64,000 bases of DNA from Symbiodinium natans (Eukaryota; Sar; Dinophyceae; Suessiales; Symbiodiniaceae). The stretch is from the NCBI GenBank assembly GCA_905221605.1, contig CAJNDS010002509.1, forward strand, positions 124,001 through 188,000. The letters run 5' to 3'. Each line of letters starts with the position of its first letter. Position 1 is the first letter of the stretch. Below are positions 1 through 10,100 of the stretch, piece after piece. The notes below the pieces were generated by a model. It did no database searches. It was given only the letters and a program-made list of their open reading frames with translations, and was not told the DNA's origin. Position numbers and translations under genes: made by a program.

Positions 1-168
1 AATGGGTGAACGCAGGAGCTTCAAATAACTCCCCTTATTCATCCCTTCAGTGTTCCTTCCCAAATACAAACTAGCCGAAATACTGCTTATTCAGAAGACT
101 CCTGAATTAGGGTTTTACTAGTAGGGCTCTGTCCTTGAAGGTGGGCTTCTATGGTTCTGGATTTTGAA

Positions 169-262
169 GGTTTGGGGTTTAGGGTTTAGGGTTAGGGTTT
201 AGGGTTTAGGGTTTAGGGTTTAGGGTTTAGGGTTTAGGGTTTAGGGTTTAGGGTTTAGGGTT
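169..262 (+). repeat. TTTAGGG array
   Basis: About 13 near-perfect TTTAGGG units, immediately left of an island that opens after a TAG. Confidence 0.95.
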
Positions 263-360
263 GTAGAAGGAGGCTTGAAAGGCGCCTCCACCGATGCAGG
301 GAGAGCATCTCAGCGCTCGCGCAGAGCATCCGAAGCCTCGCTTGCTGAAGGTCTAAGCCC

Positions 361-505
361 TGAACTCCTAAACTCCTAAACTCTTAAACTCTTAAACTCC
401 TAAATTCCTAAACTCCTAAACTCGTAAACTCCTAAACTCGTAAACTCCTAAACTCCTAAACTCTTAAACTCATAAACTCCTAAACTCCTAAACCCCTATA
501 CCCTA
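361..505 (+). repeat. degenerate 8-bp CTCCTAAA array
   Basis: An array of CTCCTAAA, CTCTTAAA and CTCGTAAA units, an 8-bp relative of CCCTAAA in which the CCC core has become CTC. It grades into CCCTAAGCCCTAAA at its right end. Confidence 0.85.
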
Positions 506-2303
506 AGCCCTAAACCGCCAATGTGTGTTTGACCATCAGCCTCAGCAAGATATCGAACAACCTTTTTATGAACTTTGAACGGAACGTGCAGAGAACTGTA
601 AATAGAAGTGCAAACACAGACACCAAACACATAAACATCCAGAAATTGAAATCACTAGTATGCATGTTCATGCCCAGATTATATAGTCATATGTGTATAC
701 ATACCTATACACAATATACATATGTACATATATACATATATATATATACATATACATAGATACACATATACATACTGGATGCATATATACATATATACAT
801 ACACCCACACACACATATATATATATATATACTCTTATACACACACATATGTATATATGTATACACATAGACGTATCCAAATGCTTGTCCCGCTGCCAGT
901 CTGATGCTTGTACGCTCCTTGTAAGCTTTGGGTAAGGGCCCTAAGTTCGGGCAACTCCCATGTGCAGTCTCATTACTTCAGGTCAACTTTAGGTCAACTT
1001 AAGGTGAGGTCTTCGTACTTTAGGTCAACTTTCGGTGAGGTCTTATTACTTTAGGTCCACTTTAGGTGAGGTTCAGGGATGAGGGTTCAGGTTTAGGGTC
1101 CAGGCATGGCCCCCCCGTGTTCCCGACCCTACATGGCACCCTCAACCCTCAACCTCCCCGAAATCCCCTGAACCCCTGAAATCCCTAAGCCCGGAGTAAG
1201 CCAACCCTAAGCCCTGAACCCTAAACCAACCCTAACCCCGAACCCTTAAGTCCCTAAACCCGGAGTGAACCAGCCCTAAGCCCTAAGCCCTAAGCCCTAA
1301 ACCCTAAACCCTAAACCCTAAACCTCCTCCTCCATGCCAGGGGCCATGCCCATGGAGGCAAACACTCCCATACCGAGGCGCGACAATCCAGCGCACAGCC
1401 CTTGGGTGAGGTTGTGTTTGGGGCTCAGGGTTTGGGGCTTAGGGTTTAGGAGTTTTTGTGGGTTTAGGCCTTGGGCTTAGGGTTTAGGGATTTTGGGTTT
1501 AGGTTTAGGAATTTTGAGTGGATTTTCTCTGGGTTTTTTGGATTAAGGCGCAGGGGTCTTAAAGGTTCATGGGTACATGTGCATGGAATCTTGCTGCGCG
1601 GCAAGTGCATGTCGACCGAAGTCTGACAACCTGACTTGCAACTGCAGAGCAGACAACCCTAGATCCCAAACCCTGAACCCTAAGCCCCAAACCCTAAACT
1701 CTAGCCCTAAACCCGAAACCCTAAACCCTAAACCCTTTTGCTCAGACCCCAAACCGCCAGCACCCAGGACCCTCAAACCTGACACCCGAAACCTTCTGTT
1801 CACTCCTGGGATCAAGGACTCCAGCAATTAGGGTTTAGGGTTTAGGGTTTAGGGTCAAGGGTATAGGGTTTAGGGTTTAGGGTTTAGGGGCTGGCAGGGT
1901 TCAGGGTTTTGGGCTTATGGTTTCGGGTTTCGGGTTTCGGGTTTCGTGAACTCGGAACGGTACCGGGCTGCAGTTGGGTAGGGGGTTGGGGTTTAATAGG
2001 GTTCAGTGTGTGGGAATTTGGCGCCAGGTTTCGATCACCCTCTGCTGGTGAGAAGCAGTTGCCTCAACTGGCGCTCAAGTTCATTACTCAAGGACATTCA
2101 GGCTAAACCCAGCATTGGAAATTGCGGAGGGTCCCGGCTGGAGCCTCTTTTGTTTTTTTTGTTTTGTGCCGGGGGGGGGGGGGGGGGGGGGGGGGAGGCT
2201 GTTGAGGGATGTGTGCCACATGCTACCGCACGAACACGAAAACATTTTCGTGGGGCCTCATTCTTCGGCATGCGAGGGTGTACCAGGAGTCCCCAGAACA
2301 CAG

Positions 2304-2563
2304 AACCCTAAACCCTAAACCCTAAACCCTAAACCCTAAACCCTAAACCCTAAACCCTAAACCCTAAACCCTAAACTGCCTTAACCTGGATCCCTCAGAA
2401 GCCGTCAAGTCCTGAAGCCCTTAAACCCGAAACCCGAAACCCTAAACCCCTAAACCCCTAACCCCTAAACCCTAAACCCTAAACCCTAAACCCTAAACCC
2501 TAAACCCTAAACCCTAAACCCTAAACCCTAAACCCTAAACCCTAAACCCTAAACCCTAAACCA
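2304..2563 (-). repeat. two CCCTAAA arrays
   Basis: CCCTAAA runs at 2304-2376 and 2423-2563 are separated by a short unique spacer. The second has about 16 uninterrupted units at its right side. Confidence 0.95.
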
Positions 2564-2661
2564 ACATGCCCTCGTTCAAGTCGAGGGCTCCATAGAGACC
2601 TCGACTGCAGTCGGTACAACCTCTTAGCCCCTCAGCCTCCCTTTGAGCTTGTAGGGTTTGG

Positions 2662-2764
2662 TTTGGGATGGTCCCTCTTATACTAACAGTCCTTCATGGG
2701 CACTATAAGAGGGGGTACTTTAATCCTGATTAAAGACTGTTAGTATAAGGGGAACATACCAAAG
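2662..2764. mobile_element. foldback element, family 1
   Basis: The left arm reads CTTATACTAACAGTCCTT and the right arm GACTGTTAGTATAAGGGG, so the element folds on itself over about 100 bp. Other copies lie near 5.43, 28.44, 33.89, 34.28 and 37.78 kb. There is no coding capacity, so it is a non-autonomous, MITE-like or introner-like element. Confidence 0.85.
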
Positions 2765-3636
2765 TTTAGTGTTTTTGTTCTGGGAAGTTAGCCTTGGGCG
2801 TGTGTACCCTAAAAACCCTAAACCCTCGGCCCTATGAAGCTCTCAAGACCTGAGCCTTGTTCGATGCCCAAGCACAAGTAAAGGCGTGAGGTGTTCGGGG
2901 GACGCTGGGAGTCCCCTAAAGGGTTTAGGGTTTAGGGTTTAGGGTTTGGGGTTTGGGGTTTGGGGATTAGGGTTGACTTGGAGGGTCGGAGGACTTAGTA
3001 CGTAGTTATCTAATGGAGTTATAAGTAGGATAACTCCAATTAGGGTCCCTTTTTGGGTACTTATAAGTCTACATACTATCTTTGGGCTTAAGAGGATCAG
3101 ATTTAGGTACATTATTCAGTGGGTCCTAGGGGCCATCCTAGACTAAACCTCAAGAACCTAGGACCCCAAACCCTTACTCTAAATTCGGGGTCTGGGAAGG
3201 CCATGTTCCCAAGCAATGAGGGTTTAGACTGTTTAGACTGTAGGGCTCAGCGTCGTGTTCTCTGGAAGCCATGGACCATCCTAAACCTTGAGCCCTAGAC
3301 CCTAAACCCTAAACCCTAATCCCTAAACCCTAATCCCTAAACCCAAGGCTCAGGGTCTCTGTAAGCTCTCCATTGACATGCATGTCTTCTGTCGCTGCCG
3401 AGTCTGCCTCAAGAGGCCCTCGTAGTGCCCAGCCATTATTGTGCCCAAGCACTTATTCTAGGGTTTAGGGTTTTATAAGTTTTTTGGTTTCAGGTTTAGG
3501 GCCAAGCGGTCTCCAGTGTTGTTCATCTCTTGAGCACTGCATGTCTAGTAGGGCAGACATCTCTGAATCCTGCAGCACTATCGCGCGATCGCGCAGGTGT
3601 AGGAGAAGAAAACCCAGCAATAGCTTTCACCCCCAG

Positions 3637-3754
3637 TCGGCTCGGCATTGAACATCAGAGGGACTTGGCATGCAATGGCTGTCAAAGGTTGCACTGGCGG
3701 CTACGCCCACACACTGGAGACCTACCTCGATCGCTTCGATCCCTACAGGACTTG
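3637..3754 (+). CDS. candidate exon, unidentified
   Basis: A pyrimidine-rich tract ending CCCCCAG precedes an open segment that includes GTWHAMAVKGCTGGYAHTLE and TYLDRFDPYRTW. It ends in TG|GT, where the GT belongs to the terminal repeat of a family 2 foldback element. Its end phase (2) fits the next candidate exon at 3939. I do not recognise the protein. It could be a 5' exon of the PPIP5K gene or of a separate upstream gene. Confidence 0.4.
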
Positions 3755-3938
3755 GTGGCCCAGTGGTACTTTTTTTTTTTTTGGCTTACGGGTTCCCTTA
3801 TAAAATATAACCAACCCAAAAAAGGGTGCCCTTTATTAGAATATGGTTACCCTGCTACCTACAGGAGAAGGTCCAAAATAACCAACCCCAAAAAAGGGTG
3901 CCCTTATTATTGTAACATGGTTACTGGGCTACCTACAG
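3755..3938 (+). mobile_element. family 2 foldback element filling an intron, 3' part duplicated
   Basis: The left end is GGTGGCCCAGTGGTAC and the right end is GGTTACTGGGCTACC followed by TACAG, so the terminal repeats also supply donor and acceptor. The 3' part, including the acceptor and the first exon bases GAGAAGGTCC, is present twice in tandem (about 3807-3876 and 3878-3948). Splicing at the second acceptor keeps the frame open. Confidence 0.65.
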
Positions 3939-4080
3939 GAGAAGGTCCACCAACGACCTTGTCCTCGTTAGCAAGTCGGAAGAGGCGGTCGCAGACTCTC
4001 CATCGATTCCCAGCCTGCGCAGATCTAGCTCCGGCTCGATCAAGTCCAGCCAAGGCTTCAAATTGCCAACGCTTGAACCC
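3939..4080 (+). CDS. candidate exon, low-complexity Ser-rich segment
   Basis: In the phase set by the 3637-3754 exon this reads LVLVSKSEEAVADSPSIPS, then LRRSSSGSIKSSQGFKLPTL, and runs into a CCCTAAA tract. The Ser/Arg-rich composition suggests a disordered, possibly phosphorylated linker. The donor is not resolved. Confidence 0.4.
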
Positions 4081-4256
4081 TTGAACCCTAAACCCTAAAC
4101 CCTAAACCCTAAACCCTTTCAACTTTTTGGGCTTCCTTATTTTCTAGTCGGAATCATAAAAGGTTCAAGGTTTAATCTTTTTTCCCTGGGTTATTGGAGA
4201 AGAAAGTACAGACCCGAGAAACCCTATAAACCCTGCAACCCCTATAAACCCTGTTA

Positions 4257-4361
<105 letters not shown>

Positions 4362-4451
4362 CATATATATATATATATAGATTATACATATAAACAAATA
4401 AGTATATATACATATGTTTATATATAACGAAAATCCCATAAACCCCAAAAG

Positions 4452-4551
4452 GGCACCTGCTGGTCTATGCCGAGAAGAACAGCACCACGCTGACACGCTT
4501 CCGGAAGTTGCTCAAGGGCCTCGTGGATGCGGGGCTCACTGCTCCCTTGGG
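4452..4551 (+). CDS. candidate exon, unidentified
   Basis: Between AAAAG| and |GTAATCC the segment reads HLLVYAEKNSTTLTRF, then RKLLKGLVDAGLTAPLG. The donor falls in GGTAATCCTGTGGTACCC, a diverged terminal repeat of the family 2 element (consensus GGTAGCCCAGTGGTACCC). Codon use and amphipathic pattern look coding, but I do not recognise the family. Confidence 0.45.
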
Positions 4552-4741
4552 GTAATCCTGTGGTACCCTTTTTGCCCTTTTGTGTTTGGTTCCGGGTTTT
4601 CCCATATAAAAAGTAGCCCCAACCCCCCAAGAAAGGTAGCCCTAAACCCTAAACCCTAGCCCTAAACCCTAAACTTTAAACCCTAATAAACTCTAAACCC
4701 TAAACCCTAGACCCCAATGGCATGTTTCTTGGGCTGCCAAG

Positions 4742-4813
4742 GTTGAGATCCGGTCTGAGGTCCACGAGCTTGAGACCGATGCCCAAGAGAACAGCACCCT
4801 GAATGCCTCTGCC
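4742..4813 (+). CDS. candidate exon, unidentified
   Basis: The acceptor GGGCTGCCAAG| resembles the right end of family 2 elements (GGGCTACCAAG|). The segment reads VEIRSEVHELETDAQENSTL. Its ENSTL stretch resembles KNSTTL of the previous candidate exon, so the two could be duplicates. Phase between them is not resolved. Confidence 0.4.
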
Positions 4814-5038
4814 GTTTGCATCCTTTGGTCTCCCTATTTCATCATGAGCTACAAGGACTTCTAGGGCAGAGCCCGTGGTACCTTTTTCCCTTTTTGAAAT
4901 TTTCTGGGAGCCCATTTCATTATGAGCTACAAGGACTTCTAGGGCAGAGCCCATGTGGTAGCCTTTTTGCTCTTTTTCCCCAGCCTCGGCGTGGGGTTGT
5001 TAGATTTTAAACTCAACTCTTCTCCTGGCCCGGAACTC

Positions 5039-5345
5039 TTCTCCTCGCCCAGTCTACGCTCATCCCTGGAGTGCCCAACCTCAAACTGTCCCTGAAGTCC
5101 TGGAGTGCCCAACCCCAGAGTGTCCCCGGAGTGCCCAGCCTGAGTCTCCCTGGAGTGCCCAACCTTAGAGTTTGTCTGGAGTGCCCAACCCCAGAGAGAG
5201 TGTTGCCGGAGTGCTCAGCCCCAAGAAGTGCCCAACCCAGAGTGCCCGGAGTGTTTGGAGTGCCCAGCCCCAGAGTCTCCCTCCCTGGAGTGCCGAGTGC
5301 CCTGGCCCTGGAGTGCCCAACCGCAGAGTATCTCTACCAAGAGAG
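5039..5345 (+). repeat. minisatellite GGAGTGCCCAACC
   Basis: About ten imperfect copies of a roughly 27-33 bp unit built on GGAGTGCCCAACCCCAGAGT. The same unit recurs 37 kb away at 42.68-42.97 kb. It is open in several frames and gives Pro/Val-rich artefact proteins. Confidence 0.9.
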
Positions 5346-5428
5346 GGTGGGGATGTTCGAAGTAAAGTGATTTTTGGTGAGTTGTAGGAATTCCCTTGTA
5401 TAAAGTAGCCAACCTCCACAAGAGGTAC

Positions 5429-5532
5429 CTTGGGATGTTCCCCCTTTTACTAGCAGTCCCTAATTGGGATCAGAATAGGGGGTACTAGTCCACATTAAGG
5501 ACTGTTAGTCTAAGGGGGGGGGACATCCCAAG
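5429..5532. mobile_element. foldback element, family 1
   Basis: Ends are CTTGGGATGTTCCCCCTT and the inverted ACATCCCAAG, with inner arms carrying CTAGCAGTCC and GGACTGTTAGTC. The right side is followed directly by a partial family 2 copy. Confidence 0.85.
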
Positions 5533-5597
5533 TTCCCTTATATAAAGTAGCCAACCTCCAGAAAGGGGTACCCTTTGTAGACGATGGCTAACGGCTA

Positions 5598-5674
5598 ACC
5601 CTAAACCCTAAACCCTAAACCCTAAACCCTAAACCCTAAACCCTAAACCCTAAACCCTAAACCCTAAACCCTAG
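5598..5674 (-). repeat. CCCTAAA array ending in a likely splice acceptor
   Basis: Ten or so CCCTAAA units whose last unit is CCCTAG, directly abutting the coding-looking segment at 5675. The telomeric repeat itself would provide the AG. Confidence 0.85.
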
Positions 5675-5753
5675 GAGCAGCTGCTGCGCATTGCTGAGAA
5701 GGCCAAAGCTATGCAGATCCGCCTTCTCAACGATGCCTGCCCTTCATACATCG
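5675..5753 (+). CDS. candidate exon, unidentified
   Basis: It begins immediately after a CCCTAG telomeric unit and reads EQLLRIAEKAKAMQIRLLND, then ACPSYI, ending at |GTGGTG. It looks helical and coding. It lies upstream of the first secure PPIP5K exon, so it may be part of that gene, but no motif proves it. Confidence 0.45.
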
Positions 5754-5783
5754 GTGGTGCCATCTTTCTAAGGATTGAATCAG

Positions 5784-5864
5784 GGTTTAGATAGGTTTAG
5801 GGTTTAGGGTTTAGGGTTTAGGGTTTAGGGTTTAGGGTTTAGGGTTTAGGGTTTAGGGTTTAGG
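5784..5864 (+). repeat. TTTAGGG array
   Basis: About 11 units, in the opposite orientation to the array 100 bp upstream; the candidate exon at 5675 lies between the two. Confidence 0.95.
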
Positions 5865-5871
5865 ATTTTTC

Positions 5872-6028
5872 TAAGGGTAGTTTCATGGGCCCTTACTATG
5901 GTCCCTTACCCTCTTCAATGGGTTCGGATGTAGGGGCCCTTGGGTTTGTATAGGGTTTATTCCGGGGTATATAAGGGGTCCCCTTTTCAGGGCCCATACC
6001 AAGGGACCATGTAACTGCCCTAAGCATA
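5872..6028. mobile_element. foldback element, family 4
   Basis: The left arm CTAAGGGTAGTTTCATGG is matched by the inverted right arm CCATGTAACTGCCCTAAG, with inner inverted segments around GGGTCCCCTTTTC. Copies lie near 41.14 and 57.64 kb, and a partial one near 51.0 kb. Confidence 0.75.
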
Positions 6029-6377
6029 TTTCCTTCACTTTTGTGTGTTTTCTTGTGTCCTAGTATCCTACACAGCAAGCCTCCAGAAGCCCTGAATTAA
6101 GCAACTGGCAATAGTTATTCCAGAAGAACATGATCCTGAATGCAATTTAGGCACAGTTGCCTCGGCAAGGGTGCCGGGGAGGGGGCTGGGGGGGCGGGGA
6201 GTGGGGCAGGGGGGCGCAGGGGGGCGGGCTGGCGGATAGGGGGTAGGGGGGGTGGGTACACTTCTTAGTGGTTCCTTGACTTGGATCTAAACGCCTCGGG
6301 CCTCCGGCCTCGGCGGATTTCGGGAAAGGGGTTTAGGGTTTAGGGTTTCGGGTTTAGGGTTTAGCGTTTAGGGTTAG

Positions 6378-6845
6378 TTTTGGGTACGGCGGATATAGTG
6401 TGTCATGCCATCGGCCAGATGGCAGACAGCCCCGAATCATGCGAACGGCACTCTGAATCTACGACCTCCTAAGCCCTCAAAGGCGATTCCTGATTTGGGT
6501 TTATTGCTTAGGGCTTAGGGCTTAGGGCTTAGGGTTTAGGGTTTAGGGTTTAGGGTTTAGGGTTTAGGGTTTAGGGTTTAGGGTTTAGGGTTTAGGGTTG
6601 GGATTTTATAGAGTTTCGGGTTTCGGGGCCAATGTGCAGGTTTGGATGTTGCGGTTTAACCGTCTAGCCGATTCGAGTCTTGTGTCCTCAGCTTGGAAGA
6701 AGCCTAAGCCCTAATTCCTAAACCCTAAACCCTAAACCCTAAACCCTAAACCCTAAACCCTAAACCCAAGTTGTCTACAGGGTCTATATGCCTGCATGCC
6801 AAATACTGACACGTGCCGTAGCACATGAGCAGCCCTTTAACCGAG
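6378..6845 (+). CDS. group of candidate exons, unidentified
   Basis: Three coding-looking pieces sit between telomeric arrays: 6378 to about 6470 (TADIVCHAIGQMADSPESCE), 6640 to about 6705 after GTGCAG (VWMLRFNRLADSSLVSSAWK), and 6781-6845 between CTACAG| and |GTTCAG (QILTRAVAHEQPFNR). They precede the DRR exon of the kinase and may encode its N-terminal region. The usual N-terminal PPIP5K motifs are not evident, so they stay tentative. Confidence 0.35.
6505..6598 (+). repeat. TTTAGGG array
   Basis: GCTTAGG variants at the left pass into about 10 TTTAGGG units. Confidence 0.95.
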
Positions 6846-7109
6846 GTTCAGGGGTGGGGTTTTGGGCTTAGTAGGGTTTAGGGCTTAGGGTTTAGGGAAG
6901 GTTCAGGTGTTTGGGTGTCTATAGAGTGTATAGAAGTGTATGTTAAGTGGGTTCGGGGCCGCTTGCAGCATCACAATGACCCACCCTAAAAGGGCGCCAG
7001 GAGCTTCGTAAGGATCTTTGCGTTTGCGGGTCTTTGGGGTATTAGGACCCCATTTAGGATTTAGGGTTTAGGGTTTAGGGTTTAGGGTTTAGGAACCTGG
7101 AGCTGCAAG

Positions 7110-7191
7110 CCTGAATGCCGAGGATGTTCGTTCGCTCATCGAGCTGGCAGATAGGCGCTGGGCGCTGCGCATGCTCACGGAGCCGCGTCCT
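7110..7191 (+). CDS. PPIP5K: PPIP5K exon: DRR motif of ATP-grasp domain
   Basis: Reads LIELADRRWALRMLTE, equivalent to the 'QxLxDRRxVYxIL' segment of PPIP5K enzymes. Acceptor GCAAG|. The 3' edge is uncertain: the donor may be GT at 7192 or an earlier GA after CTCACG. Confidence 0.65.
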
Positions 7192-10100
7192 GTGGTGCCC
7201 TAAGCCCTAAACCCTAAACCCTAAACCCTAAGCTCGAAAGGGCCGGACACCTGTAGCGGTGAGACATCGCAATCCCCGCGCCCAACCCTAAACCCGAAAT
7301 CCTGAACCCAAATTAAACAGTTAAACCCTATGCAGCCGAACCCCTTAGCATTTCCGTAGACAGACCAAGACGCACCACTCCTGCTGGTACCCTTTCGCCC
7401 TACTTTTCTGGTGGAACCCATGAAGTGGTAGACTGCCAGATGCTTAAGTGATTCGGCTTGTAGAGGAATCAGGGTTTGGGATTCAGGGTTTTGGTTTAGG
7501 GTTTAGGGTTTAGGGTTTAGGGTTTAGGGTTTAGGGTTTAGGGTTTGGGAATTGAAGAACGGACCCTGAAACGGGGACTTTTCAGGACAGTCAGACACTC
7601 AGAGCCAGAGTCGAGTCACCCTAAACCCTAAACCCCAAACCCTAAACCCTAAACCCGAATTAAGCTCTTAACCCTAAACCCTACACCCTTGTCTTCGCTG
7701 CCGAGGAGCATGGCATTCCGACCCCAAAGCATCTTGGCCGAGGGCTTCGGGATTTAGGGTTTAGGGTTTATGGTTTAGGTTTCAGGGTTTAGGGATTTAG
7801 GGTTTAAGGTTTAGGGATTTAGGCGAGCTTTTGTTGGTTTTGTCTGGGCATGCGAGGAGAACCACCACTGAGAGAGAGCATAGCGAGCACAACGCCCTCA
7901 ATAGGCGCCACGATATAAGGCCATGAATGCCACCGCAAGTACCATGAGAGACGCACAAGCATTCATCTTCGACCCGGAGCTAAGAACAGCACTCGACCTC
8001 GTAGGAAAGCATGTGGGAGGTTCCCTCCATTTGGGTCCCCTGTTTTTCCCAACAAAGTACGGAGCCCTAAACCCTAAACCTTAAACCCTAAACCCTAAAC
8101 ACTACATATAGCCTACCCGAAGAGAGCCCATGATTTAGAGAAGCGAGAGCCCCTGCAACCCTAAACCCCTCAACCCAAACCCTAAACCCTAAACCCTAAA
8201 CCTATGCATGCTCCCGAAAATGGGTAGCCTAATTCTGTTCTCCTGGAGTGTCCAGCTCGTTGAGAAAACCTAAACCCCTAAACCGAACGCCCTGCAACCT
8301 CCCCAAACTCTAATCCTCCGGCTTTAGAGCTTTCAGGATTCAGAGTTTAGGGTGTGGAGTTTAAGGTTCAGGGTTCAGAGTTTAACTCGGGTTTAGAGTC
8401 CAGAGTCTAGGGTTTGGAGTTGAGGGTTTGGAGTTTAGGGTTTAGGGCTGTCAACTGCACCAGCCAGGTACGCCGAGTGTGCCTTTGAAGGGCAATCTCC
8501 CACCAGAGTTGAGGAGCTACGATTGCAATATGCAGGGGTTCAGGGTTTTGGGTTTAGGGTTGAGGGTTGAGGTGTGGTTTGTAGGGTTTATAGGGTTTGG
8601 GCGTGTGGTTTAGGTCTCATTTCCGGTATCGTATGGGCTGTTCAGTTGTTCAGGAGAATCTTGGAGAACAGATGCCTGCACTCGAGATTTTGGGAACAAG
8701 CATGTTGATCAGTTCCATGTAGGCGGGAGACCACGCGGGAGATTAACACTTAGGGACCCTTTTTGGTACCTTGTACATAGGGCTCCGTATTATAGTAGGA
8801 GCCCAAAACAGGGGAACCTCCCATATGAAGGGACCGCGTAGCTACCCTTAGAACCTTCTTTTTGAGGGCAGGAAGAGGATGGGCACCAGGTTCATGTAGC
8901 CAGTAGGAAGAAAGAACCCCGCGGTGGAACCTTAAACCGAAACCTCAAACCCTAAACCTTGCAATTTCAGGGGCCAATGGGGACCCCTCAAGGATTGCGT
9001 TTTTTCCTGGATTCGTCGTGTTGAAATCGGGCTTCTATGCTTTGGGCCTTCTAGGGCTTAGGGCTATACCATTTGTCAACGGCTTGCACTGGCTCTCTCA
9101 GGTTCAGAGTCCCTGTGAGGCATGCGGCATGCGCAGGGATTGAGTTGCTGCAGTGCCCAGAGACTCCAAAACCTCTTAATTAAGGAATATCCCCTAAAAT
9201 ACCATATAGGAACCCGAATATGATTTAAGGTACGTTCCTCAAGTAGGGGGGTTTGGATGGAGTCTCGGGGTGGGAGAGGAGTATGATGACCACGTGGTCG
9301 TCAACGGCCAGCAGAAGATTGACAAGCCTTTCCTGGAGAAGCCTGCCGCTAGGACATGTTTTTGTTCACTTCCTTGTGGCGGTGGTTCCAGGGTATTGAG
9401 TGAAGATATCCCTCACCCTAAGACATGAAGCCTAAGCATCTTCGCCACAAAACAATACCCACAAACCCCTACAACCCCTGAACCCTAAAGCCCGAAAGCC
9501 TGAAACTCCAAGCCCAACCCTGGGTGGCCAACCCTGAAGCCGAGAGGGGTTGGTGGAGGGGTGGGGGTGGGGTGGGGTGGGGGTGGGGTGGGGTGGGCCG
9601 GGGCTGATTTCGAGGTGGAGGTCATAGGCTTAGGGTTTAGGGCTTTAGGCGGTGGCAAATGTGCCCTGTAGAAACCATCTGCAGCTCAAGCACCCCAACG
9701 CCAGATGACCCCACCACAAAGAGGGTTTCCGAACCATAGCCGCTAGGTAAGCCAACTCGACACCCACTGACAGAGCCCAAGTACCTACTAGATGGGTAAG
9801 TGGGCCCTTTGGGAAGGATTCTTTCAGAGTCCACTAAAGAAACAGTATTGGTTAAAAAGGGAGCTTCGACGCCCCATATCATCCCACTTCCTTTCGGTAC
9901 TCCAGCTGCTACACTTGTTGGTGCTGGGTTCAAAGCCCTCAACTTTAAACCCTACCTAAACTTCAAACCCTAAACCCTAGCCTAAACCCCGAACCACGAA
10001 CCCTAAACCCTAAACCCTGAGCCGGCAAGGTCAAGCGTTCCGACAGAGAAATCTACCTGTACCACCCCCAGGTCGCATGCTTAAGGGCTTATAGGCTTGA

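Larger units (their letters stand above)
1..3636. other. left flank: telomeric arrays with few coding-looking islands
   Basis: This stretch is dominated by TTTAGGG and CCCTAAA tracts, AT microsatellite (about 660-880), a G-run (2171-2195) and one foldback element (2662-2764). Short open islands bounded by AG and GT occur at 267-350, 1341-1405, 2029-2101 and 2198-2277, for example RLLRDVCHMLPHEHENIF at the last one. None matches a family I recognise. They may be 5' exons of a gene extending rightwards or chance open windows. Confidence 0.4.
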
